NCBI GenBank assembly: GCA_017558005.1
Contig: JAFYWN010000008.1
Span: 1-43,808 of the forward strand
Length of the DNA: 43,808 bases
Direction of reading: 5' to 3'
From: Kiritimatiellia bacterium
GTDB lineage: Bacteria > Verrucomicrobiota > Kiritimatiellia > RFP12 > DVOR01
Positions 1-6,960 of the stretch are shown piece after piece. Numbering within the stretch: the first letter of the stretch is position 1; the number at the start of each line of letters is the position of its first letter. Below the pieces are notes generated by a model. The model did no database searches and was not told the DNA's origin. It worked only from the letters and a program-made list of their open reading frames with translations. Both the position numbers and the translations under genes were made by a program.

Positions 1-378
1 CATATTACACGCGCCAAGCCTTTCAATACCACTAAACCAGTTAATAATCAAATCCTATCACATACCCCTACGCGTTACAAGAAAATTTTTCTTCCCGCCG
101 ATTTGATGTTATCCCAATGAGCCATGCTCGCGGTTAACGATACTTCACCACGGTTAAGGGCTGCGAAGAATATGTTCTGTGCAGGTCCATTGTTGGACCT
201 GTTCATTGATTTATGAAAACCTCGCCCATCCCCCGAACACTGCCCCCCGCACAAAAAAACTTAAGCATATAGGCTCAACGCACGGCACGATTTTAGTTTT
301 AGAGAATCCACACTTCTTCCCAATTACACCTCATGTGAGACAAAATAACTAAACAATAAGGGCGGTTTTCAATCTCAG
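1..378. other. Gene-free AT-rich leader of the window
   Basis: No credible reading frame or RNA gene is visible. The only clear structure is a 7-bp perfect hairpin, CAGGTCC (182-188) against GGACCTG (195-201) with a 6-nt loop. It has no T-tract after it, so it is not a convincing intrinsic terminator. The stretch may be the 3' flank of a gene left of the window. Confidence 0.5.
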
Positions 379-466
379 TTTGTTACAAACTCAAATCTAA
401 TTTGTTACAAACTCAAATTCAATTTGTTACAAACTCAAGTCCAGTTTGTTACAAACTCAAAGCTGA
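379..466. repeat. Tandem array, four 22-bp units with 16-bp core
   Basis: The 16-bp core TTTGTTACAAACTCAA is perfectly repeated at 379-394, 401-416, 423-438 and 445-460, exactly 22 bp apart. The 6-bp linkers differ (atctaa, attcaa, gtccag, agctga). Each core contains the odd-centred dyad TTTGT-T-ACAAA, which in units 1 and 4 extends by AG/CT. A dyad repeated about every two helical turns looks like a multi-site protein-binding array (operator or iteron). The array lies directly left of the first MITE-like repeat and about 360 bp upstream of the Nudix gene. What binds it is unknown. A second array with the same geometry but another core is at 18135. Confidence 0.85.
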
Positions 467-473
467 TTTCGTC

Positions 474-758
474 TTTTCATTTCTTCAATACTTTGTACTC
501 TATTTGCCTGGCTGTAACATATTCATTTGTAATAACTTATCTTGAATATTTTATGGCGGGTAATTTTAGGCTTAAAATCAGTACAATCTGTACTATTCAT
601 GCAAAATTTAAACAGTACAATTTTTGGTGGGGCAAATTATTTTAAAGGAAAATTTCCACTCGGGAAGAAATCTTAAATAGTACAATTTTTGGCCGGGGAC
701 TTTTTAGACCTGTCTAAAAAATTCTAGAAAATAGTACGAAGGGCCGAAGAAATGAAAA
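474..758. mobile_element. MITE-like element, copy 1 (terminal inverted repeats)
   Basis: This ~285-bp AT-rich non-coding element starts with TTTTCATTTCTTC (474-486) and ends with its perfect inverse GAAGAAATGAAAA (746-758). The inverted match continues imperfectly inward, including GTACT on both sides. A copy differing at roughly a dozen of 277 positions, with no indels seen, lies at 1454-1734 in the same orientation, on the other side of the Nudix gene. Inside are the dyad AGTACA-N3-TGTACT (580-594) and two AGTACAATTTTTGG blocks. A short repeat with TIRs and no transposase fits a MITE. The open frame crossing it looks accidental. Confidence 0.7.
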
Positions 759-774
759 TATAGGGTGTGAGAGA

Positions 775-817
775 TTGTGAAGGGATGAGTTTTTAGTATA
801 CTTTTATCGTTCGGAGG
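775..817 (+). promoter_or_regulatory. Promoter and RBS of the Nudix gene
   Basis: A possible -35 TTGTGA (775-780) and a -10 TATACT (797-802) are 16 bp apart. A strong Shine-Dalgarno GGAGG (813-817) ends 5 nt before the ATG at 823. The promoter lies just inside the MITE-flanked segment, so the gene carries its own expression signals. Confidence 0.55.
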
Positions 818-822
818 TATGA

Positions 823-1449
823 ATGGAAAATCATCTGCAATGGCTTACATTTTTGCAACAACTTCAAGGTATCGCGCAAGCAGGGCTTGCATACCCAGGT
901 GACAAATACGACAAGGAGCGTTTTCAACAACTCCGCGATTTAACTGCTGAAGCAATGGCAAACATCAGTGGCTTCCCCACACAATGTGTAAAAAATCTCT
1001 TTTGTAACGAAACAGGGTTTCAGACACCGAAAATTGATACGCGAGCGGTCATTTTAAATGAAGCGAATGAAATCCTACTCGTTTGTGAAGGTGATCAAAA
1101 TAAATGGTCACTTCCTGGTGGGTGGTGTGAAGTCACGCTTGCGCCTGCAGAAAATACAATCAAAGAAGCTTTTGAAGAAGCTGGGCTCCGTGTTTCAGTG
1201 GTTCGATTACTTATGACACAATGGTATGCAAATCATAATCAACCCCCGATGGCCTATGGTTGCCTTAAACTTTTTTACCATTGCACTGCGATGGGGGGAG
1301 ATTTCCGCGAAAATATTGAAACCATCGCTTCGCGCTATTTCTCGATTGATGCACTTCCTCCACTTTGGGAAAATCGCAACACGATAAAGCAAATCCGTCT
1401 TGCGCATCACCTTGCTACCCATCCAGAAATTGCTCCTACTTGGGAATAA
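823..1449 (+). CDS. Nudix hydrolase, YjhB-like, with N-terminal helical domain
   Basis: This 208-residue protein probably hydrolyses a nucleoside diphosphate linked to another group (ADP-ribose type); the substrate cannot be read from sequence. Residues 1-65 resemble the small N-terminal domain of Nudix proteins annotated as hydrolases of X-linked nucleoside diphosphates. The Nudix fold follows from about residue 70. The Nudix box spans residues 100-122 with the core KEAFEEAGL. Two consensus positions deviate: the Glu of Gx5E is Leu106 and the Arg of REUxEE is Lys114, while the EE pair is kept. The start is fixed by GGAGG five bases upstream. The gene stands alone between two near-identical MITE-like repeats and uses more AT-rich codons than purL or aspS, which suggests transfer as cargo. 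Confidence 0.88.
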   Translation: MENHLQWLTFLQQLQGIAQAGLAYPGDKYDKERFQQLRDLTAEAMANISGFPTQCVKNLFCNETGFQTPKIDTRAVILNEANEILLVCEGDQNKWSLPGGWCEVTLAPAENTIKEAFEEAGLRVSVVRLLMTQWYANHNQPPMAYGCLKLFYHCTAMGGDFRENIETIASRYFSIDALPPLWENRNTIKQIRLAHHLATHPEIAPTWE

Positions 1450-1453
1450 GAAG

Positions 1454-1734
1454 TTTCATTTCTTCAATGCTTTGTACTCTATTTGCCTGGCTGTAACTTA
1501 TTCATTTGTAATAACTTATCTTGAATATTTTATGGCGGGTAATTTTAGGCTTAAAATCAGTACAATCTGTACTATTCATACAAAATTTAAACAGTACAAT
1601 TTTTGATGGGGCAAATTAATTTAAGGGAAAATTTCCGCTCGGGAAGAAATCTTAAATAGTACAATTTTTGGTCGGGGACTTTTCAGACCTATCTAGAAAA
1701 TTCTAGAAAATAGTACGAAGGGCCGAAGAAGTGA
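1454..1734. mobile_element. MITE-like element, copy 2 (degenerate right end)
   Basis: This is the second copy of the element at 474-758, in direct orientation and about 96 percent identical by eye. It starts with TTTCATTTCTTC only five bases after the Nudix stop codon. Its right end reads GAAGAAGTGA, so the terminal inverted repeat is less perfect than in copy 1. The AGTACA-N3-TGTACT dyad recurs at 1559-1573. Immediately right is TGATTTCGCCC (1732-1742); a near-match, TGATTTCGTC (465-474), immediately precedes copy 1, as a target-site duplication of the whole composite would. Confidence 0.68.
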
Positions 1735-1889
1735 TTTCGCCCTTTTTCCTAACCAAAGCTATGCAAAAGTAAAGAAAGAACTCCCCGTACCTTGAATTTT
1801 ACCCACACACATGGGACTTGAACCTTACAATTTATGGGAAGTTCATGGAGCTGTTTCGTCTTAAGCGACTCCGTGCTTCCCCTAAAACA

Positions 1890-1923
1890 AAACCGCCGAA
1901 GGGTCCATTTCCTTCGGCGGTTT
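1890..1923. terminator. Bidirectional intrinsic terminator
   Basis: The stem AAACCGCCGAAGG (1890-1902) pairs with CCTTCGGCGGTTT (1911-1923) over an 8-nt loop. On the minus strand a T-rich tract follows, so it should mainly end the GH2 transcript, whose stop lies about 20 bp away. Confidence 0.85.
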
Positions 1924-1942
1924 CGTTTGAATGTCGCGATAA

Positions 1943-4900
1943 TTAGGCGGCATTTGGCATGAGAATCACACGGTCAAGCATGATGTTCGGGCCGCCCGTG
2001 CGACGGATATCGAGGCGCAATTCGCCGTCCAAGAAGTCTTCCATATCCACAGGCAGTTCCAACCAATAGGCGCCTTCTGGATTCTCTGGCGAGACGCCAT
2101 GCGCAGGAATCGTAAAGGAGCGTGCGCCATCGAAGGAACCCTCTGCCGTGCGCTTGCCCCCGCTATCGGGATCACGGAAGCGCACCAAGAGTTTACCACG
2201 GATATTGGTCGCGCCCTTGAAGACCACGGTCAAGCTATCGGCCACCCAATATTTTCCCTTCTGGTCTGCCCACGTACGCAGATTTGCCCCAAACAACTCG
2301 TAGGAGCCAGAGGTCAATTCTGCGCGATCAAGGCGTTTTTTCCAAGGCACGTCACCGGATTGAGCCTCACGGAAGGCGGCACATTCAATGTAAGCAGTGG
2401 CCGTTTTGTAGGCTTCTGGACGCGGAGGCACTTCACGTTTCGGCGGCATAAGGGTCTCGGCGAACCACTGTTCCGTGACGGTTTCGGTAGGATTAAAGGC
2501 GGGCGATGCCACGTAGTCCATCAACGAACGACGCAATTGGCGCGCCTCAGGACGATTGGCCGAGAGGTCAATACCAGAGACAAGCACCTTACCTTTACCA
2601 CACGCCACCTCAAAAATCATCCCTGCAAGGGCGGGCTTATGGAAGTCAATCACTGGCATTGCCAATGGCTTAAAGCGTTCGGACATCCCATTCAACTTAA
2701 AGGTCTTCGCCGAATTCACCAAGTGATACCACTGCCAATCCTGCCAATCTTCCGTGGGGAAGGTCGCAAAGGCGAGAGAGGCTTGATCAACCACCATGCC
2801 CAACGAAATCGCACGCTGGCCAGGGAACCACGTTGTGCTCCAGTAAACCGGCTTGAAGGCCGACGGAAGTACGTTGACGGGATTACCCGATTGGCTTGCA
2901 TCAAAGAGCACTTTGCCACCCGCCTTCGCCGTGGCGAGTGCGGTATCGTAATCGTCCGTCACGGTAATCGCATCAGGAATAGACTCATCAATCGTCGCGG
3001 GATAGACCCAAATGCTCCAACGATTCTCCCCGAAGGTAAGCGTATGACGCGCGGGAGCCGTCACTGCAGCGAGCGGAAGATCAAGCGTTGCGACTTCAGT
3101 CACAGAGCCAGAAGGCACCTGGCAGGTAACCACGCCACGCTGGTCTGCAAAGGTCCACGGCACCTCCGCAGTGAAGGGTGTGACACCATAGTGATGAATG
3201 AGGAGCTTGACACGCAGGGTCTCTGCCGTCGTCCACGTATCCTTTGCAAAGCGCGCGAGTGGCACCGTATCGGAAAAGAAGACCGACGCCGGCACCATCG
3301 TCTCTGCTCCTGGCTTCACATCATAAAAACTATCCAACCAACCAATCAGTGCCTCGCCCTGCCCCGAGTAGTCTTGGATACCCAAGAGTGAAACACCCGC
3401 ACAAGAAGGCGTACGCAAAAAGCTCTCAATCTCTGCCTTGTACATGAGGCGATTCGTCTTCAAAGAGGCCTTGCTGAATTCAGGAACAAAGCGCAAGACA
3501 CCTGCGTCTGCACTCTGTTGGCGCAAGATTTCAAGATTCCACGGACGCAAAATACCCGTATACTTCGGGATTTCTCGGTCAAAATCAGGATAGACGGGCC
3601 ACTGGCCAATTTCGTGTGCAATCGTTGGTAGTGCCGTGCGACGATAGCTACCTTCATAATCCCAGTCGGTGCCAGGGTGAAGCCGTTCACGAATCATGCC
3701 CACGCCAGGATACGCATGCGTCACGATAAAGTCATCCGCCGCCGTAATTTGGCGAGCCGTTGAGGCGGCATAGAGGCGACGATTATCATACTGTTTGCAA
3801 GCTTCCATCCATTCGCCCAACTTCGCAAAGTCAGACGAACCGAGTTCATTGCCAATCGAGAGCGAGAAGAAGGAGGGCGAATTACCATAAGTGTCCAAAA
3901 TCCGGCGCAACTCATTACGCACGAATTGGTCTACACTTTCAGGCCCCTTACCCAATCCTTTTAAGTAAGGGAAGGTGCTCGTCATCCACCCGTCAATCCA
4001 AATTCCCGCCTCAGGCGAGAGCAAGATGCCGAGTTCATCTGCCGCATCAAAAGCGGCCTGCGGCGGACACCACGTGTGAAAACGGATTTGGTTGGCGCCC
4101 TGGTCCTTCTGCGCCTTCAGAATCTTGAGCCAACTCTCCTTGTCGGTATTGGGGTAACCCGTCAACGGGAAGTGGCAGTTCTCAAGATTACCACGCACAA
4201 AGAGCGGCGAACCATTGATGTAAAGACGATTCCCTTTGCGCGTAAAAGTGCGGAAACCAAAACGGAAGGTGTGCTTAAAAGGTTTGTGGACTAAGCCCGA
4301 GCACTGCACCCCATTGGGACACTCAGGTTGGCTCAACGTCACCGTGTAAAGCGTGGGCGACTCAGGCGTCCATGCCTTCGCACCTGGAATACGCGCAACA
4401 ATTTGACGGTCATCACGCGAAACCACCTCCAAAGGCGCCCCCTCAACCGCGATTTCCAACGTCTTTCCATCCAGACACGGCGCCGCCTGCGGCAGGGTCA
4501 CGGTAAAGGTGTCGCCAAACGGCGCATCAATGCGAGCCGCCGAGAGCGGATTAAAGGGACGTAGTTCAATCTTGCCCAAGATACCATTCCACCGCGTCTG
4601 CATCGCATCGCCATAACTGTGCGCCTTCTCTCCAATCGGATAAATCAAACGATTGTCCACCGTCACCGTAAGGGTGTGGCGGCCCGGCGTAAGTGTCAGG
4701 GGATAACGATGTGGCGTAGCCAAGGAATCGCAACTCCCCATCGGCTTCTCGTCCAAGGTCACCGTGCTCTTCCACAGCACACGCTCCAAGAAGAGTTCGT
4801 AGCGACCACTGGTTGCGTCCGTCACCTCAAAAGTCGTCGTGTACACCGCAGCGCCCACATATTGATGCTTCAACGTAAGCGCACCATAGACCGCCTCCTC

Positions 4901-5068
4901 AGCCTTGGGGCCGAGCTGGGCATCCCCTAAGGTTGCAGGAAGGGTGATTTTCGCCTCCGTACCATCTGAAAGCGCGACCTGCCATGCGCGACCTGCCAAA
5001 TCAATGGTGGGTTGCGCAAAGGCCGTCAAGGCACCCAAAAGTCCAAAAAAGATTAAGAAATGACGCAT
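1943..5068 (-). CDS. Exported glycoside hydrolase family 2 protein
   Basis: This 1041-residue protein is probably a periplasmic or surface exo-glycosidase of family GH2 (beta-galactosidase, glucuronidase or mannosidase type). A signal peptide covers residues 1-18 and ends in LTAFA. N-terminal beta-sandwich domains run to about residue 280, then a TIM barrel to about 600. The barrel has SIGNELG with the likely acid/base Glu408 and HEIGQW with the likely nucleophile Glu486. Residues 600-1041 are additional beta-rich domains, possibly carbohydrate-binding. An AAAGGAA Shine-Dalgarno precedes the ATG. A possible -10, TATAGT, lies at 5114-5119. No partner glycan genes flank it, so the substrate is open. 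Confidence 0.88.
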   Translation of the reverse strand: MRHFLIFFGLLGALTAFAQPTIDLAGRAWQVALSDGTEAKITLPATLGDAQLGPKAEEAVYGALTLKHQYVGAAVYTTTFEVTDATSGRYELFLERVLWKSTVTLDEKPMGSCDSLATPHRYPLTLTPGRHTLTVTVDNRLIYPIGEKAHSYGDAMQTRWNGILGKIELRPFNPLSAARIDAPFGDTFTVTLPQAAPCLDGKTLEIAVEGAPLEVVSRDDRQIVARIPGAKAWTPESPTLYTVTLSQPECPNGVQCSGLVHKPFKHTFRFGFRTFTRKGNRLYINGSPLFVRGNLENCHFPLTGYPNTDKESWLKILKAQKDQGANQIRFHTWCPPQAAFDAADELGILLSPEAGIWIDGWMTSTFPYLKGLGKGPESVDQFVRNELRRILDTYGNSPSFFSLSIGNELGSSDFAKLGEWMEACKQYDNRRLYAASTARQITAADDFIVTHAYPGVGMIRERLHPGTDWDYEGSYRRTALPTIAHEIGQWPVYPDFDREIPKYTGILRPWNLEILRQQSADAGVLRFVPEFSKASLKTNRLMYKAEIESFLRTPSCAGVSLLGIQDYSGQGEALIGWLDSFYDVKPGAETMVPASVFFSDTVPLARFAKDTWTTAETLRVKLLIHHYGVTPFTAEVPWTFADQRGVVTCQVPSGSVTEVATLDLPLAAVTAPARHTLTFGENRWSIWVYPATIDESIPDAITVTDDYDTALATAKAGGKVLFDASQSGNPVNVLPSAFKPVYWSTTWFPGQRAISLGMVVDQASLAFATFPTEDWQDWQWYHLVNSAKTFKLNGMSERFKPLAMPVIDFHKPALAGMIFEVACGKGKVLVSGIDLSANRPEARQLRRSLMDYVASPAFNPTETVTEQWFAETLMPPKREVPPRPEAYKTATAYIECAAFREAQSGDVPWKKRLDRAELTSGSYELFGANLRTWADQKGKYWVADSLTVVFKGATNIRGKLLVRFRDPDSGGKRTAEGSFDGARSFTIPAHGVSPENPEGAYWLELPVDMEDFLDGELRLDIRRTGGPNIMLDRVILMPNAA

Positions 5069-5196
5069 GATGAATTCCTTTCATTGTAGGAAACATTCTC
5101 AAACAACACTAACACTATAGCATGATTTCGCCCCCATTCCCCACACTTTCTTCAAAGACTTCTTCACCATGAATCCTGAACGCAGGGGGAGAATAC

Positions 5197-5235
5197 AAAA
5201 AAAGAACGCCTCCATCCCGCAGGATAGAAGCGTTC
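5197..5235 (-). terminator. Intrinsic terminator of metK
   Basis: The stem GAACGC (5204-5209)/GCGTTC (5230-5235) has further pairing inside (TCC...GGA). On the minus strand it is followed by seven T residues (plus-strand A-run 5197-5203). It sits about 35 bp after the metK stop. Confidence 0.8.
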
Positions 5236-5269
5236 GTTTCGTCGTTGGGAGACGGTCGTTTAGACCCGC

Positions 5270-6448
5270 TTACAGCAGTGCCGCCTTCAAGGCATCCACG
5301 CGATCAATACGTTCCCACGGCACATCCGCACGGCCAAAGTGACCATAGATGCAGCTGCCAGAGTAACTCCATCCCTTCGGATGCGTCAGGTCCAAGTCAC
5401 GGATCAAGGCAGCAGGACGGAAATCAAAGATTTCACCCGAGAGCAACAGGTCAGCAATCTTTTCTTCAGCCACCTTACCCGTGCCATAGGTTGCGATATT
5501 GATGCTCATCGGGCGCGCCACGCCAATTGCGTAAGCCACCTGAATCTCGCACTTCTCTGCAAGACCCGCCGCAACGATGTTCTTCGCTGCGTAACGTGCA
5601 TAGTAGGCCGCCGAACGGTCCACCTTGGACGGGTCCTTACCCGAGAAAGCGCCGCCACCATGTGCGCCCACGCCACCATAAGTGTCCACGATAATCTTAC
5701 GACCCGTCACACCCGAGTCCCCTGCAGGGCCACCAATCACGAAACGACCCGTAGGATTGATGTGGAAGCGCGTCTCATTCGTCAAGAGACCCGTCGGTGC
5801 GAGCGTCGTGCGAATGACCGCTTCGAGGTCGGTGTGAATCTGCGTTTCAGGCACATCACGCGTTTGGTGAGAGCAGACCACATCTGTGATTGCCACCGGC
5901 TTACCACCATCATAAAGCACCGACACCTGAGCCTTCGCATCAGGACGCAAGTAGCCAATCGCGCCCTGATGACGCAATGCTGCCAAGTCACTCAAAATGC
6001 GATGCGATGCCACCAAAGGCAACGGCAGAAATTCAGGGGTTTCATTCGTGGCATAACCAAACATCATACCCTGGTCGCCAGCGCCCTGATCTTCAGGGTC
6101 TGCACGATCCACGCCACGATTGATATCGGGCGACTGTGCATGCAGGTTATTTACGTAAGCAAAATCGTGATAACTAAAGCCTTCCGTCGGATCATCGTAA
6201 CCGATGCGCTTGATGACATCCGCGGCGATTGCCTTTGTATTCAGTGTCTCAAAACCACGGCAAGTGATTTCACCCAAATTCACGACCAAATTCGTACCAC
6301 AGGCCGTTTCACATGCCACGCGAGCGCGATCATCCAGCGCCAAGCAAGCATCCAAAACTGCATCAGAAATCGCATCCGCCACCTTGTCAGGATGTCCTTC
6401 TGAGACCGATTCAGAAGTGTAGATATGACGGGCATTCAATTTACTCAT
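5270..6448 (-). CDS. metK: S-adenosylmethionine synthetase
   Basis: This 392-residue cytoplasmic enzyme makes S-adenosylmethionine from methionine and ATP. Family signatures are clear: an N-terminal SEGHPDKVADAISDAV segment, the GAGDQG hexapeptide, and the phosphate-binding GGGAFSGKD. The length is normal for the family. The frame is open for another 34 codons upstream, but the ATG at 6448 is preferred: it starts MSKLNARHIYTSESVSEG, matches the usual N-terminus, and follows the Shine-Dalgarno GGAAAGGAA. The upstream open stretch is the SAM-II riboswitch leader, not coding. It is transcribed divergently from purL and has its own terminator. Confidence 0.97.
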   Translation of the reverse strand: MSKLNARHIYTSESVSEGHPDKVADAISDAVLDACLALDDRARVACETACGTNLVVNLGEITCRGFETLNTKAIAADVIKRIGYDDPTEGFSYHDFAYVNNLHAQSPDINRGVDRADPEDQGAGDQGMMFGYATNETPEFLPLPLVASHRILSDLAALRHQGAIGYLRPDAKAQVSVLYDGGKPVAITDVVCSHQTRDVPETQIHTDLEAVIRTTLAPTGLLTNETRFHINPTGRFVIGGPAGDSGVTGRKIIVDTYGGVGAHGGGAFSGKDPSKVDRSAAYYARYAAKNIVAAGLAEKCEIQVAYAIGVARPMSINIATYGTGKVAEEKIADLLLSGEIFDFRPAALIRDLDLTHPKGWSYSGSCIYGHFGRADVPWERIDRVDALKAALL

Positions 6449-6475
6449 AAGTTCCTTTCCGGACTCATCCTCCCG

Positions 6476-6509
6476 AAAAACAAAACAGCAGTACATACCT
6501 GCACTGCCG
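6476..6509 (-). terminator. Attenuator-type terminator in the metK leader
   Basis: On the minus strand CGGCAGT (6509-6503) pairs with ACTGCTG (6492-6486), followed by TTTTGTTTTT (6485-6476). It lies between the riboswitch and the metK start, so it would stop transcription before the gene. Its left arm overlaps AGTGC (6505-6501), which could instead pair with GCACT (6532-6528) around the hairpin CGGATTTCCG. The two folds exclude each other, as expected for terminator and antiterminator. Confidence 0.65.
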
Positions 6510-6531
6510 CCTGAAGTCGGAAATCCGAGTG

Positions 6532-6600
6532 CCTCCTTTTTAGCGTACAAGTTTCAACCACCTGCGTCCGCAAGCCGGAGAGCTTTCAAATCAACGCAAA
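6532..6600 (-). promoter_or_regulatory. SAM-II riboswitch
   Basis: The 69-nt element reads, from 6600 downward, TTTGCGT-TGATTT, then ACGCA, then GCTAAAAAGGAGG ending at 6532. It fits the SAM-II class: stem P1 is TGCGT/ACGCA, TGATTT follows the 5' arm, and GCTAAAAAGG stands at the 3' end. CTCTCC in the loop can pair with GGAGG as the H-type pseudoknot P2. Compared with the minimal aptamer, the P1 loop is somewhat longer. Location upstream of metK supports feedback by SAM. The call rests on recalled consensus, not on a covariance-model search. Confidence 0.82.
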
Positions 6601-6609
6601 TGGGCCGAC

Positions 6610-6615
6610 ATTATA
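6610..6615 (-). promoter_or_regulatory. metK promoter -10 box
   Basis: TATAAT preceded by TGTGG (an extended-type -10) lies so that transcription would start near 6603, just before the first base of the riboswitch. The -35 is weak (TTAATC at 17 bp). Confidence 0.65.
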
Positions 6616-6620
6616 CCACA

Positions 6621-6960
6621 TCTACTTCCAAAGATTAATGCACACCACAAGAAAAAATAGTTGCGCTCAAAAGAATGCTCCCCCTGACCGCCTCTCGCCA
6701 TGGCGAGGCAGTTCATTTTCCCCGCTTCCCCCGCCTCCAATGGGGGCGGTGCCGAGCACATTTCCATGCCTTCGCCAGGGGGCATTTGCGAGATATCCCC
6801 CGTCATTTGTGTATGCTCACCCCTATTCATCGGGCTTTAGCCCGTGAGAATGCGCTTCCGATATGGCATTTATAAGGAAAGAACTGCCGTCACGCGCGAA
6901 TTTATGATAGAATAGTTGCGATTTTTATTAAACACCTTACGTTTATTTAAGGATTAGGTT
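6621..6960. other. metK-purL divergent intergenic region with palindromes
   Basis: Non-coding. It holds the perfect palindrome CTCGCCATGGCGAG (6694-6707), a hairpin CCGCCTCC/GGGGGCGG near 6729-6748, and CGGGCT-TT-AGCCCG near 6830-6843. A weak purL -10, TAGAAT (6908-6913), is followed by the Shine-Dalgarno AAGGA near 6949. No pur-type riboswitch was recognised. Confidence 0.5.

Noticed and set aside
379..466. CRISPR array
   Set aside because: Linkers of 6 bp are far too short for spacers, and no cas genes are present. It is a tandem binding-site-like array.
424..645. A 73-codon frame inside MITE-like copy 1 (and 1400-1606 in copy 2)
   Set aside because: The frames start at different places in the two copies, have no ribosome site, and lie within a non-coding repeat.
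1790..1890. A tRNA-like GGTTCAAGTCC motif on the minus strand
   Set aside because: Only the T-loop word fits. The T-stem does not pair and no acceptor, D or anticodon arms can be built, so it is neither tRNA nor tmRNA end.
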